Source: an uncultured Muribaculaceae bacterium (GTDB lineage: Bacteria; Bacteroidota; Bacteroidia; Bacteroidales; Muribaculaceae). From it: a stretch of DNA of 64,000 nt. Location of the stretch: assembly GCA_910584525.1 (NCBI GenBank), contig CAJUAT010000001.1, positions 1 to 64,000 of the forward strand, read 5' to 3'. Shown piece by piece: positions 23,982 through 32,947 of the stretch. Under the pieces are notes generated by a model. It was not told the origin of the DNA. It made no database searches and saw only the letters and a program-made list of their open reading frames with translations. The stretch's first letter is position 1; each line of letters starts with the position of its first letter. Made by a program: the position numbers and the translations under genes.

Positions 23982-26900
23982 ATGAGAAGATTAATTATCA
24001 TGTTGGCAAGCGCCCTCGTGCTCCTGGCCATCGGTTTCTCATCTTCCACGGTCAAGGCTAATGATGCCCCATATGAAGTTTATGCCTACGGAGAAATCAA
24101 TGGTATAAACAACTGGGATAATAATTCAGGGTCCTTGATTAAGATGACATCGTTGGGTGATAACGCATGGGAAATAAGGTTGACCAATACCGGTACTACC
24201 AAGTTTAAGCTCCTCGGTAAATTCTCGGGATGGGAAGACCCGGGATATTATGCATCAGCGACAAATGGTAATGACTGGCAACTTAATGGCAACGAAACCG
24301 ATGTCGAATGTTGGAGACGTACAGACGGCATGAGTGCCGGCAAATGCTGGTATGGAGATCTGAATGGCAAATATCTTTATGTCAAATGGGATACAAACGC
24401 CGGCAATAACGGTTTCAAGGTCTCCATCAAAGACCAGTCATCGAAGCCGGAAGAAACCGATAATCTGTATCTCTTCGGCCAATTAGGTTATTCAGTTTGC
24501 AATGGCAACTGGAGCGATACATACACCAGTCAGTGCGTGTTGAAGAAATCCGGTAAAAAAAATGGATATCCTCTTTATACCGGTGAGATTAAATTCCAGC
24601 AAGGATTTAACAAGTTCAGAATCCACACGGGTTCAAAACAAGTTTGTCCGCAAAATGAAAATGCCGACGGCACAACGTTTGTTTTCGGCAGTGCATTTTA
24701 TACCAAGGAATATAATAGTAATAATCAGCATTGGAAGTATACGGCAAGTGCGGCAGAAACTTGTGATGTCGAACTGATTTATTACAGCGATACAGACTAT
24801 GGTGTGACCATCAGCAAGAAGCAGGAGGTTACTTATCCCGAACATATATACATCTTCGGAAAGCTCGGCTATGGTAGTGAAGATTGGAATACCCATACTA
24901 ACCATTGCACGCTGTCGAAGAATGGTGAATTCGAAGATGGCCATACCGTATATACGGGTAAAATCAAATTCGCAGAGGGTCAGAACTGGTTCCGATTCTG
25001 GGACGGCTCCAAGCAGATCGGAACAAGTGGCGGAAACAAGACCGTCTATCTTAACGCACCTATTAGAGAAACAGGAAATGATGTTAACAACGCATCTTTC
25101 GGATACTCCGAAGGCGAGGGTGAATATGATGTGAAACTCGTTTATTATGGCGAGTACGACTACAAGTTCACCATCATAGACGAAGACCTCACCCCCGAGG
25201 TTCTCTACCTCTACGACCGGGATAATATTCAGCAGTCCATCGCACTGAATAAGGTAAGCAAGGGTAAGTATAGAATTGTGTACAACAACCCGACTGTAGA
25301 TTTGTTCAAGGGTACTTATCACTGGTTCCTGAGCGAAGAGGACAAGACCAATGCCACCAGCATGGCTGACTTCAAGAACCGCTATACCACCGTTGCCGAG
25401 AAAGACATACGTCTCTCCAACAATGATGCACGCACTTCCATCTCCCAGAACAACGCAAATGCGGCTATGGAGTGGCATCTCGAAAGCAGAAGCAATGCTG
25501 AAATCACAAAGGTTACCATCACTGCCGACATCGTGAATAACCTGTTTGTTATCTCTACTGAGGTCTCGACCTCCGCCAAGAAGTTTTATCTGACGGGTGA
25601 CATCAACAACTGGGCAACAGAGGACAATGGGTTTTCAAACTACCTTCCTCCGTTCCGCTTCATGCCTGCCACAAGCGAAGAGTTAGGCAAGGCAGGCCTC
25701 AGCGGCCAGACAGGTTGGTACACCCTTTATGTTCCCCGCATGCATGGCCAGTTCCAGATTCACAACGGATATTTCGGTGAAGGCAACCGTAAGTTCGGAC
25801 ATAACTTCCTGAGTTATGCAGGGGAGGGGAATCCTTTCACGAATACCAATCCAAAATCTGAGTATGTCAAGCAGACTCTCGGCGAATCCAAGGATGCCGA
25901 TAACATCACACTCAATGAATATTCGACCGGCAATGAGGTGAATTTCCTCAATCTGCACCTTGCTCATAACTACTACAATGATGCTGTGATTTATTTCAAC
26001 CCCGACGAGAAGAAATGCTTCATCACGGGTACACCTGAAGACATCTACATTTACTACTACAATGCCTGGAATCAAGGTTCGGATGTTGAAACAGGCACCT
26101 TCAACGTTAAATCGGAAGATATGAACAAGAATACCCTGAACTACTTCTATGACGAGTCGAAGCTCTCAGACAACATGAAGCTCCATACTCTCACGGAGGC
26201 TGAGTGGGCAGTGCCTGTGGTGAAGGAGAAAGTAGCAGCATGTCATCAGGTATACCGTACCACAGTTCCTCCGGGTCTCGAAGAGGCTTACAAGACCAAG
26301 TCGGGCACGCATTATTTCCAGTTCTACGTGGACGGTACAACGAAGCTTACAGCGGATGACAAATACATCATCGACGGCAAGTCGTACTACTTCCTCTACA
26401 ATGATGTACTCCCCGCAGTGCTTCTCAGCTATTCCGTGAATACGGGTACAGACCAGGCTCCCGTCTTCACCGAGCTGAAAATCGGTTCCGAAGGCTGTCC
26501 TATTGTCAAGGCTCAGTTCCGTTTGATTCTCCGTGACAATGAAGGTAAGCCTCACTATATCACGGCCGACAAGGTGTCTACCACCGACAAGCGTTCCGAA
26601 GCGAGGATATTTACTCTCGACAATATTGTTGACCAGAGCATCTTTGCAGGTCAGAGCAATCACGGTTTCAATCCTCCCGAAGTGAAATCCTTGTGGCATT
26701 ACTCCAAGAAGGAGGCTACCGCAAGCCTGATGTCAACTAACGCTGTGGATCAGCACTGGACACTGTCGCACGATGCGAATACCATCAGCTCGGGTAACGC
26801 TTTCCGTTATATCGAGTTCGATATCACCCGTCTTGACCCGGATCCCGATGCCGGCGTGGAAGCCGGAACTTACCACGAGTTCCACTCCGACTTCAACTAT

Positions 26901-27191
26901 ACCGACGACGAGTATGTGACGGATGCCGATATTGACACCAGAGCCAAGCTCGGTTCCATCAAGGATGGCGCTGCTCAGAATCCCAAGTTCCGTCTGAACA
27001 ACCGCGACTACTTCACATCTCTCAACTCGCTCATGGCTATCCCTACGGGTGTGGAGAATATCGTCACCGATAACGAGGATGCGAACGCCAAACCGGTTTA
27101 CTACAACCTGCAGGGTGTGCGCGTGGCACATCCCGACAAGGGCATCTACATCATGGTGAAGGGCAAAACCTCGAAGAAGGTGATGTTCTGA
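23982..27191 (+). CDS. Large secreted SusE/F-like modular surface protein (paralog B)
   Basis: 1069-aa paralog of the protein at 17926-21534. The signal peptide (MRRLIIMLASALVLLAIGFSSSTVKA) is nearly the same, and modules begin VYAYGEINGINNW, LYLFGQLGYSVCNGNW, IYIFGKLGYGSEDW and FYLTGDINNWAT. The end (VENIVTDNEDANAKPVYYNLQGVRVAHPDKGIYIMVKG ... KKVMF) is the same sorting signal. The two have diverged strongly in the middle while ends stay alike, as in alternative surface antigens. The shared leader begins at 23907 but no promoter is visible, so the gene may be silent in this orientation. A strong terminator follows. Confidence 0.75.
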   Translation: MRRLIIMLASALVLLAIGFSSSTVKANDAPYEVYAYGEINGINNWDNNSGSLIKMTSLGDNAWEIRLTNTGTTKFKLLGKFSGWEDPGYYASATNGNDWQLNGNETDVECWRRTDGMSAGKCWYGDLNGKYLYVKWDTNAGNNGFKVSIKDQSSKPEETDNLYLFGQLGYSVCNGNWSDTYTSQCVLKKSGKKNGYPLYTGEIKFQQGFNKFRIHTGSKQVCPQNENADGTTFVFGSAFYTKEYNSNNQHWKYTASAAETCDVELIYYSDTDYGVTISKKQEVTYPEHIYIFGKLGYGSEDWNTHTNHCTLSKNGEFEDGHTVYTGKIKFAEGQNWFRFWDGSKQIGTSGGNKTVYLNAPIRETGNDVNNASFGYSEGEGEYDVKLVYYGEYDYKFTIIDEDLTPEVLYLYDRDNIQQSIALNKVSKGKYRIVYNNPTVDLFKGTYHWFLSEEDKTNATSMADFKNRYTTVAEKDIRLSNNDARTSISQNNANAAMEWHLESRSNAEITKVTITADIVNNLFVISTEVSTSAKKFYLTGDINNWATEDNGFSNYLPPFRFMPATSEELGKAGLSGQTGWYTLYVPRMHGQFQIHNGYFGEGNRKFGHNFLSYAGEGNPFTNTNPKSEYVKQTLGESKDADNITLNEYSTGNEVNFLNLHLAHNYYNDAVIYFNPDEKKCFITGTPEDIYIYYYNAWNQGSDVETGTFNVKSEDMNKNTLNYFYDESKLSDNMKLHTLTEAEWAVPVVKEKVAACHQVYRTTVPPGLEEAYKTKSGTHYFQFYVDGTTKLTADDKYIIDGKSYYFLYNDVLPAVLLSYSVNTGTDQAPVFTELKIGSEGCPIVKAQFRLILRDNEGKPHYITADKVSTTDKRSEARIFTLDNIVDQSIFAGQSNHGFNPPEVKSLWHYSKKEATASLMSTNAVDQHWTLSHDANTISSGNAFRYIEFDITRLDPDPDAGVEAGTYHEFHSDFNYTDDEYVTDADIDTRAKLGSIKDGAAQNPKFRLNNRDYFTSLNSLMAIPTGVENIVTDNEDANAKPVYYNLQGVRVAHPDKGIYIMVKGKTSKKVMF

Positions 27192-27225
27192 AACAGATTA
27201 CCGTAAGAACCGATATGATAAGCCT

Positions 27226-27257
27226 GGGACGGGCGCCGCGCGGCGCCTGTCCCTTTT
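27226..27257 (+). terminator. Intrinsic terminator of paralog B
   Basis: A 12-bp stem with one mismatch (GGGACGGGCGCC/GGCGCCTGTCCC) and a GCGC loop followed by TTTT, 35 bp after the stop. It insulates sufC from transcription of paralog B. A poor -7-like box (AAAATTTGC) near 27290 is the only promoter hint for sufC. Confidence 0.85.
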
Positions 27258-27367
27258 ACGTTCGCACACGGCCAGATGTTTATATAAAATTTGCCCCGAA
27301 AATGAAATTTTTCCATAATGGCAGTGTTATAACTATGGGCTGTTGCCCTATCCCTGATACAAAGACA

Positions 27368-28120
27368 ATGATGCTAAAGATACAAGACTTACATGCGGAG
27401 ATCAATGGCCGCGAGATATTGCGAGGCATCGACCTTGAGGTCAATGCCGGGGAAGTTCATGCCATCATGGGGCCAAACGGCTCCGGTAAGTCTACCCTCT
27501 CCATGGTGCTTGCCGGCAACCCGGCATATACCGTCACCGGCGGCTCCGCAACCCTCGACGGCAAAGACCTCCTCGCCATGGAGCCGGAAGTGCGAAGCCA
27601 TGAAGGTCTCTTCCTCGGCTTCCAGTATCCTGTGGAAATCCCCGGCGTGTCGATGGTCAACTTCATGCGTGCCGCCATCAATGCCAAACGCGAATATTTC
27701 GGCGAGCCGCCGATGCCCTCTACCGAGTTCCTCAAACTGATGCGCGACAAACGCGCCGTGGTGGAGCTCGACAACAAGCTGGCATCGCGAAGCGTCAACG
27801 AGGGTTTCTCCGGCGGCGAGAAAAAACGCAACGAGATATTCCAGATGGCCATGCTCGAGCCTAAGCTCAGCATCCTCGACGAGACCGACTCCGGCCTCGA
27901 CATCGACGCCCTCCGCGTCGTGGCAAACGGCGTCAACAAACTCAAGACCCCCGACAACGCCACCATCGTCATAACCCATTACCAGCGCCTCCTCGACTAT
28001 ATACGCCCCGACTTCGTGCATATCCTCTACAAGGGCAAGATAGTTATGACCGGCGGCCCCGAGCTCGCCCTCGAACTGGAAGAGCGCGGTTACGACTGGA
28101 TTAAAGAGCAGATGTCATGA
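27368..28120 (+). CDS. sufC: Fe-S cluster assembly ATPase SufC
   Basis: ABC-type ATPase of the SUF iron-sulfur assembly complex, where it works with SufB and SufD on the scaffold. Walker A GPNGSGKST, the Q-loop region GFQYPVEIPGVSMVNFMR, signature FSGGEKKRNEI and Walker B LSILDETDSGLDID are all present and typical of SufC. Two adjacent ATGs (27368, 27371) are possible starts; an extended frame from 27215 lacks conservation. The stop overlaps the sufD start by 4 bp. sufB, which normally comes immediately before sufC in Bacteroidetes, is absent here; a surface-protein gene and terminator occupy its place. Confidence 0.95.
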   Translation: MMLKIQDLHAEINGREILRGIDLEVNAGEVHAIMGPNGSGKSTLSMVLAGNPAYTVTGGSATLDGKDLLAMEPEVRSHEGLFLGFQYPVEIPGVSMVNFMRAAINAKREYFGEPPMPSTEFLKLMRDKRAVVELDNKLASRSVNEGFSGGEKKRNEIFQMAMLEPKLSILDETDSGLDIDALRVVANGVNKLKTPDNATIVITHYQRLLDYIRPDFVHILYKGKIVMTGGPELALELEERGYDWIKEQMS

Positions 28121-29145
28121 GCAGCCTGGAAGGAACAGTCAAGCGGCCCGAGGGGGGAGTGGTGCTGGCTCCGATGTCGCAGGCCATGGGTATGCTGCCG
28201 GCGGGCGTCTCGCTACCCGAGGGAGCGCTGGCCACAGCCGCCGGCAACGCCGACCCGCTGCTGCTCTACGTGCCGGCAGGGGTGAGGATTCCGCAGCCGT
28301 TGCAGCTCGTCAACAAGCTGCAGCGCGGCCGCGCCGATGCCGACATCTCCGCACTCACCATAGTGCTCGGCAAAGATGCCTCGGCAAAGCTCCTCGTCTG
28401 CCAGCATACCGTCGGCGACGTCGTCGCAGATACCAAGGCCGTCAACGACAACAAGGTAGAGATATTCCTCGCCGAAGGGGCCTCCTTCGACTATTACGAC
28501 CTCGAGGAGACCAGCGAGGATACCGTGCGCCATTCCCTGGTCAGCGTGCATCAGCAGGCCGGCTCCAAGGCATTGCTCGATATACTGACCCTCTACAACG
28601 GCGACACCCATAACGAATGCCGCTGCGAATTTTTGGGCGAAGGCGCGGAGCTCAAGCTTTACGGCATGGCGATATGCGACAGGCAGCGCCGTCTGCGTTT
28701 CGACACGCATATCGACCACCTGGTGCCCCACTGCCACAGCGACGAGCTTTACAAGATAAGTGCCTCCGACCGGGCCGACTGCAGCTTCTGCGGCCGCATA
28801 AAGGTGCACGAAGGTGCCGTGGGCACCGAAGCCTACCAGTCGAGCCGCAACCTCCTCGACGGCACCGACGCCCGCATACAGGCGCGTCCCGAGCTGGAAA
28901 TCTACAACGACGACGTGAAGTGCAACCATGGCTGCGCCATCGGTCAGCTCGACCCTATGGAGGTGTTCTACATGCGCACGCGCGGCATCCCCGAGCATCA
29001 GGCACGGCTGCTGCTGCGTCAGGCCTTCATGGCCGACGTTATCGACGCCATAACCATCCCGGCCCTCAACCAGCGGCTGCGACTCCTCGTGGAACGCCGC
29101 TTCGCCGGCGACTCCGACGCCGCCTGCGGCGCCTGCAGCCATTAA
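28117..29145 (+). CDS. sufD: Fe-S cluster assembly protein SufD
   Basis: 342-aa SufB/SufD family protein, partner of SufB and SufC in the scaffold complex. The beta-helix core and C-terminal signature are clear (GTDARIQARPELEIYNDDVKCNHGCAIGQLDPMEVFYMRTRGIPEHQARLLLRQAF). It ends CGACSH. Translation is coupled to sufC by the ATGA overlap. sufB is missing from the window, and I considered whether this could be SufB instead; the length and N-terminus fit SufD better. Confidence 0.92.
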   Translation: MSSLEGTVKRPEGGVVLAPMSQAMGMLPAGVSLPEGALATAAGNADPLLLYVPAGVRIPQPLQLVNKLQRGRADADISALTIVLGKDASAKLLVCQHTVGDVVADTKAVNDNKVEIFLAEGASFDYYDLEETSEDTVRHSLVSVHQQAGSKALLDILTLYNGDTHNECRCEFLGEGAELKLYGMAICDRQRRLRFDTHIDHLVPHCHSDELYKISASDRADCSFCGRIKVHEGAVGTEAYQSSRNLLDGTDARIQARPELEIYNDDVKCNHGCAIGQLDPMEVFYMRTRGIPEHQARLLLRQAFMADVIDAITIPALNQRLRLLVERRFAGDSDAACGACSH

Positions 29146-29152
29146 CCGAGGC

Positions 29153-29234
29153 TGAATAGCTTTAATAGCTTTAATAGCTTTAATAGCTTTAATAGCTTTT
29201 ATAGCTTTTATAGCTTTAATAGCTTTTATAGCTG
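29153..29234 (+). repeat. 9-bp tandem repeat array between sufD and sufS
   Basis: Nine AGC starts spaced exactly 9 bp (29158, 29167 and so on to 29230), unit AGCTTTAAT or AGCTTTTAT, beginning 8 bp after the sufD stop. Same family as the arrays at 16074, 39573 and 57127. Confidence 0.85.
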
Positions 29235-29239
29235 GCGGC

Positions 29240-29281
29240 ACTAATCCCTAATCTCTAATCACTAATCTCTAATCACTAATC
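29240..29281 (+). repeat. 7-bp tandem repeats directly before the sufS start codon
   Basis: Six units of CTAATC preceded by A, C or T (7 bp each) end two bases before the sufS ATG at 29284. No other ribosome-binding feature is visible, so unit number would change the sufS leader. Confidence 0.8.
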
Positions 29282-29283
29282 CC

Positions 29284-30498
29284 ATGCTTGTCTCCAAGAT
29301 CCGAGAGCAGTTTCCCATTCTGGGCCGGACAGTGGCCGGCAAGCCGCTCGTGTACCTCGACAACACTGCCACGAGCCAGACGCCGCGACGCGTGGTCGAC
29401 GCCATCGTCGACATGTACACGCGCCATAAGGCCAACGTGCACCGTGGTGTGCACACCCTCAGCCAGGAAGCCACCGACCTCCAGGAACTGACACGCCGCC
29501 GCGTGGCACGCTATATCAACGCCGAAAGCCATGAGGAAATAATCTTCACACGCGGCACCACCGAGGGCATAAACCTCGTGGCCTCCTCTTTCGGCTCTCT
29601 GTTGCCTGAAGGCGGCGAGATTATCCTCACGGTCATGGAGCACCATGCCGATATCGTGCCGTGGCAGCTGCTGGCGCAACGCCGCGGACTGAAGATAAAG
29701 GTCGTGGACATCGACGACAGCGGCGCGTTGCGTCTCGACAGTTACCGCGCCCTCTTCGGCCCCGATACCGTCATGGCGGCGTTCACGCATGTGAGCAACG
29801 TGCTGGGCACCGTGAATCCCGTCAGGGAGATGACGGCCTACGCTCATGAGCAGGGCGTACCGGTGCTCGTGGACGGCGCACAGGCCGTGCCGCACATGAG
29901 GGTGGACGTGCGCGACCTCGGCGTCGATTTTTACGCCTTCTCCAGCCATAAGATGTATGGTCCCGCCGGCATCGGCGTGCTATACGGACGCCGCGAGTTC
30001 CTCGACAGTATGCCTCCCTACCAGGGTGGCGGCGAGATGATAAAGCATGTGAGCTTCGACGGCACAACATATGCCGACCTTCCCTTCAAGTTCGAGGCAG
30101 GCACTCCCGACTTCGTCGACATAGCGGCTCTGGGGGCTGCCCTCGACTTCATGGAGGAGACGGGTATCGAGGCCATAGCCGCTCACGAGCGGCAGCTCCT
30201 GGAGCAGGCCACCGCCGGGCTGATGGAGATTCCCGGCATGCATATCTACGGCACCACGCCAGGCAAGGAAGCCGTGATAAGCTTCAATGTGGAGGGAATA
30301 CACAACTATGACCTGGGTATGCTTCTCGACAAGCAGGGCGTTGCAGTCCGCACGGGTCACCACTGCGCGCAGCCGCTCATGGAGCGCCTCGGCATCCCCG
30401 GCACCGTCAGAGCCGGTTTCGCCGCCTACAATACCCCCGAAGAAGTCGACGCCTTCCTCACCGCCCTCCGCCGTGCCGTCGACATCCTCCGCCCCTGA
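29284..30498 (+). CDS. sufS: Cysteine desulfurase SufS
   Basis: PLP enzyme that takes sulfur from cysteine for Fe-S assembly. The PLP lysine is K223 in FSSHKMYGPAGIGVLYG, the catalytic cysteine C361 in RTGHHCAQPLMERLG, and HHADIVPWQ plus VDGAQAVPHM are typical of group II (SufS) desulfurases. Length is 404 aa. It is the third gene of the suf operon, set apart from sufD by two tandem-repeat arrays. No sufE is seen nearby; a sulfur acceptor must be encoded elsewhere. Confidence 0.95.
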   Translation: MLVSKIREQFPILGRTVAGKPLVYLDNTATSQTPRRVVDAIVDMYTRHKANVHRGVHTLSQEATDLQELTRRRVARYINAESHEEIIFTRGTTEGINLVASSFGSLLPEGGEIILTVMEHHADIVPWQLLAQRRGLKIKVVDIDDSGALRLDSYRALFGPDTVMAAFTHVSNVLGTVNPVREMTAYAHEQGVPVLVDGAQAVPHMRVDVRDLGVDFYAFSSHKMYGPAGIGVLYGRREFLDSMPPYQGGGEMIKHVSFDGTTYADLPFKFEAGTPDFVDIAALGAALDFMEETGIEAIAAHERQLLEQATAGLMEIPGMHIYGTTPGKEAVISFNVEGIHNYDLGMLLDKQGVAVRTGHHCAQPLMERLGIPGTVRAGFAAYNTPEEVDAFLTALRRAVDILRP

Positions 30499-30501
30499 CG
30501 C

Positions 30502-30646
30502 CCACGGGAGAACGGGAGAGGCGGTACTCCTTTTATCTAAGGCCGCCTTTTATCTAAGGCCGCCGTGCCACGAGCGGAAGCTCGTGGTAAGCCGGGTAAT
30601 AGCTTACCATGCTCTCCCGTCGAAAAAAAGAAGCTGTTATCCCGTC
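30502..30646. repeat. Mixed repeat and hairpin cluster between sufS and pta
   Basis: Contains ACGGGAGA-family pieces pointing inward at both ends (30504-30520, 30613-30646), a 17-bp sequence (CCTTTTATCTAAGGCCG) twice in tandem (30529-30545, 30546-30562), and two adjacent hairpins: CCACGAG/CTCGTGG (30568-30587) and GGTAAGC/GCTTACC (30586-30608). Probably ends the suf transcript. Confidence 0.6.
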
Positions 30647-30675
30647 AAAGAAACCGGCGTTTGCGAAAATTTTTG

Positions 30676-30684
30676 TATTTTTGC
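30676..30684 (+). promoter_or_regulatory. -7 box of the pta-ackA operon
   Basis: TATTTTTGC fits the TAnnTTTGY box; the -33 position lacks a clear TTTG at the usual 19-20 nt. The transcript would start about 50 nt before the pta ATG. Confidence 0.5.
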
Positions 30685-30739
30685 GGAAGAAACCGAAGGT
30701 CGGCGCCTCAGCGACACCGGCTATAAACAGATACAGCAA

Positions 30740-31744
30740 ATGGAATTATTCGAGAGACTGACAAAGCGGGCGCAGGGAGCGCCGCAGCGGCTGATATTGC
30801 CAGAGTCGACAGAACCCCGCACCATGCAGGCCGCCGACCGCGTGATCAAAGAGAAAATAGCCAACGTAATATTCATAGGCAACAAGGAGACCGTGCTTCA
30901 GAAAGCCTTCGAGCTGGGTCTCGCCAACATCGAGAAAGCCACATTCGTCGACCCTGCCGACGCCGCCACCGTAGAGCCTTACGCCGAGCTGCTGGCTGAG
31001 CTGCGCAAGAAGAAGGGTATGACCATCGAGGAGGCCCGAGTGAAGGCCGCCAATCCCCTATATCTCGGATGCCTCATGATTAAGAAAGGCGACGGCGACG
31101 CCATGGTTGCCGGTGCGCTAAGCCCCACAAGCCACGTGCTCCGCGCCGCTTTCCAGGTGCTCAAGACGAAGCCCGGCATCTCCGTGGTGAGCGGCGCTTT
31201 CATCATGCTCCTCCCGGAGAATGTGCCTTTCGGCGACCAGCACATGCTCGTGTTTGCCGACTGCGCGGTAGTGCCCGACCCGACAGCCGAGGAACTCGCC
31301 CAGATAGCCATCGAGACGGCCAAGACCACGAAGAACATCGCCGGTCTCGACCCCGTTGTGGCCCTCTGCAGCTTCTCCACGAAGGGTAGCGCCACGCATG
31401 AGCGCGTCGACAAGGTTATCAAGGCCACGCAGCTGGCACACCAGATCGACCCGTCGCTCAAGATTGACGGCGAGTTGCAGAGCGACGCCGCCATAGTGCC
31501 CAAGATCGGCGCCATGAAGGCTCCCGGCAGCACTGTGGCCGGTCATGCCAACACCCTCATCTTCCCCAGCCTCGAAACCGGCAACATCGCCTACAAGCTC
31601 GTGCAGCGCCTCGCCGGAGCCGGAGCCGTTGGTCCTATACTCCAGGGCCTCGCAGCTCCCGTCAACGACCTCTCCCGCGGCGCTACCGTAGAGGATATCT
31701 TCAATACAATCATCGTTACCTGCAACCAAGCAATCGAAGACTGA
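30740..31744 (+). CDS. pta: Phosphate acetyltransferase
   Basis: Interconverts acetyl-CoA and acetyl phosphate; with AckA it makes ATP and acetate. The 334-aa protein matches the short, catalytic-domain-only type (QRLILPESTEPRTMQAADRVIKEKIANVIFIG, GDGDAMVAGALSPTSHVLRAAFQV, FADCAVVPDPTAEELAQIA, LKIDGELQSDAAIVP, AGHANTLIFPSLETGNIAYKLVQRL, PVNDLSRG). I start at ATG 30740; the frame is open upstream into repeats but without similarity. ackA follows after 2 bp. Confidence 0.96.
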   Translation: MELFERLTKRAQGAPQRLILPESTEPRTMQAADRVIKEKIANVIFIGNKETVLQKAFELGLANIEKATFVDPADAATVEPYAELLAELRKKKGMTIEEARVKAANPLYLGCLMIKKGDGDAMVAGALSPTSHVLRAAFQVLKTKPGISVVSGAFIMLLPENVPFGDQHMLVFADCAVVPDPTAEELAQIAIETAKTTKNIAGLDPVVALCSFSTKGSATHERVDKVIKATQLAHQIDPSLKIDGELQSDAAIVPKIGAMKAPGSTVAGHANTLIFPSLETGNIAYKLVQRLAGAGAVGPILQGLAAPVNDLSRGATVEDIFNTIIVTCNQAIED

Positions 31745-31746
31745 AA

Positions 31747-32946
31747 ATGAAAATACTGGTGCTCAACAACGGAAGCAGTTCCGTGAAATACAAGCTTATC
31801 GACAGCGACAGCAAGCAGGTGCTTGCCGAGGGAGGCGTGGAGAAGATTGGTCTTCCCGACTCTTTCCTGAAGTTCAAGAAGCCGGGCGGCGGCAAGGAGA
31901 CAATCACCGTCTCTATGCCCGACCACAAGGAGGCGATACGCCAGGTGTTCAAGGTGCTCACCGATCCGGAGAAGGGCGTGATCAGCGACCTGCACGAAAT
32001 CGACGCCATCGGCCACCGAGTGGTGCACGGTATGGAATACTTCAACAAGTCGGTGCTCATCACCCCGGAGGTTATCGAGAAGGTCAAGGAATGCTATCCC
32101 GTGGCTCCGCTGCACAATCCTGCCAACATCATAGGCATAGAGGCCGTGGAGGAGCTTATGCCGGGCACTCCCAACGTGGCGGTGTTCGACACGGCATTCC
32201 ATCAGACCATGCCGGCAAAGGCCTACATGTACGCCCTTCCTTACGAGGACTATGAGAAATATGGTATCCGCCGCTATGGCTTCCACGGCACGAGCCACCG
32301 CTACGTGTCGCGCCGCGTATGCGAATACCTTGGTGTTCCCTACGACAAGCAGCGCATCATCACCTGCCATATAGGCAACGGCGGCAGCATCACGGCCATC
32401 AAGGATGGCAAGAGCATCGACACGTCGATGGGTCTGACGCCCACCGAAGGCCTCATGATGGGCACGCGTGTGGGCGACGTCGACCCCGGTGCCCTCGTTT
32501 ACCTCATGGAGCGCACCGGCATTGACGCCAAAGGCCTTCAGAAGGTAATCAACAAGGAGAGCGGTGTGCTCGGCGTGTCGGGCATCAGCAACGACATGCG
32601 CGATATCGAGGCCGGTATCGAGGCCGGCAACCAACGAGTCAGACTCGCCATGGATATGTATGAATACCGTATCCTCAAATACATCGGCGCCTATGCCGCC
32701 GTGCTCGACGGCGTGGACATCATAGTATTCACCGGCGGCGTGGGCGAGAACCAGACCGGCACCCGCGAATATCTCTGCAAGCATCTCGGGTACTTAGGCG
32801 TCACTTTCGACGCCGAGGCCAACAAGGTGCGCGGCGAGGAAGTGGTCATCTCCGGCCCCGACTCTAAGGTCAAGGTGGTGGTGATACCCACCGACGAGGA
32901 GATGATGATCGCCGAGGATACCGCACAAATCGTCAGCTCGCTCTGA
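31747..32946 (+). CDS. ackA: Acetate kinase
   Basis: Converts acetyl phosphate and ADP to acetate and ATP, the fermentative end step shared with Pta. ASKHA-fold signatures are clear: LVLNNGSSSVKYKLI at the N-terminus, GHRVVHGMEYF, FDTAFHQTMPAKAYMYALPY, GFHGTSHRYVSRR, HIGNGGSITAIKDGKSIDTSMGLTPTEGLMMGTRVGDVDP and FTGGVGENQ. Length 399 aa is standard. The start lies 2 bp after the pta stop and lgt follows 1 bp after its own stop, suggesting one transcript. Confidence 0.97.
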   Translation: MKILVLNNGSSSVKYKLIDSDSKQVLAEGGVEKIGLPDSFLKFKKPGGGKETITVSMPDHKEAIRQVFKVLTDPEKGVISDLHEIDAIGHRVVHGMEYFNKSVLITPEVIEKVKECYPVAPLHNPANIIGIEAVEELMPGTPNVAVFDTAFHQTMPAKAYMYALPYEDYEKYGIRRYGFHGTSHRYVSRRVCEYLGVPYDKQRIITCHIGNGGSITAIKDGKSIDTSMGLTPTEGLMMGTRVGDVDPGALVYLMERTGIDAKGLQKVINKESGVLGVSGISNDMRDIEAGIEAGNQRVRLAMDMYEYRILKYIGAYAAVLDGVDIIVFTGGVGENQTGTREYLCKHLGYLGVTFDAEANKVRGEEVVISGPDSKVKVVVIPTDEEMMIAEDTAQIVSSL

Positions 32947-32947
32947 T

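Noticed and set aside
17926..27191. Polysaccharide utilization locus (SusC/SusD system)
   Set aside because: The modules look SusE/F-like, but no SusC or SusD homologue and no glycoside hydrolase accompanies them.
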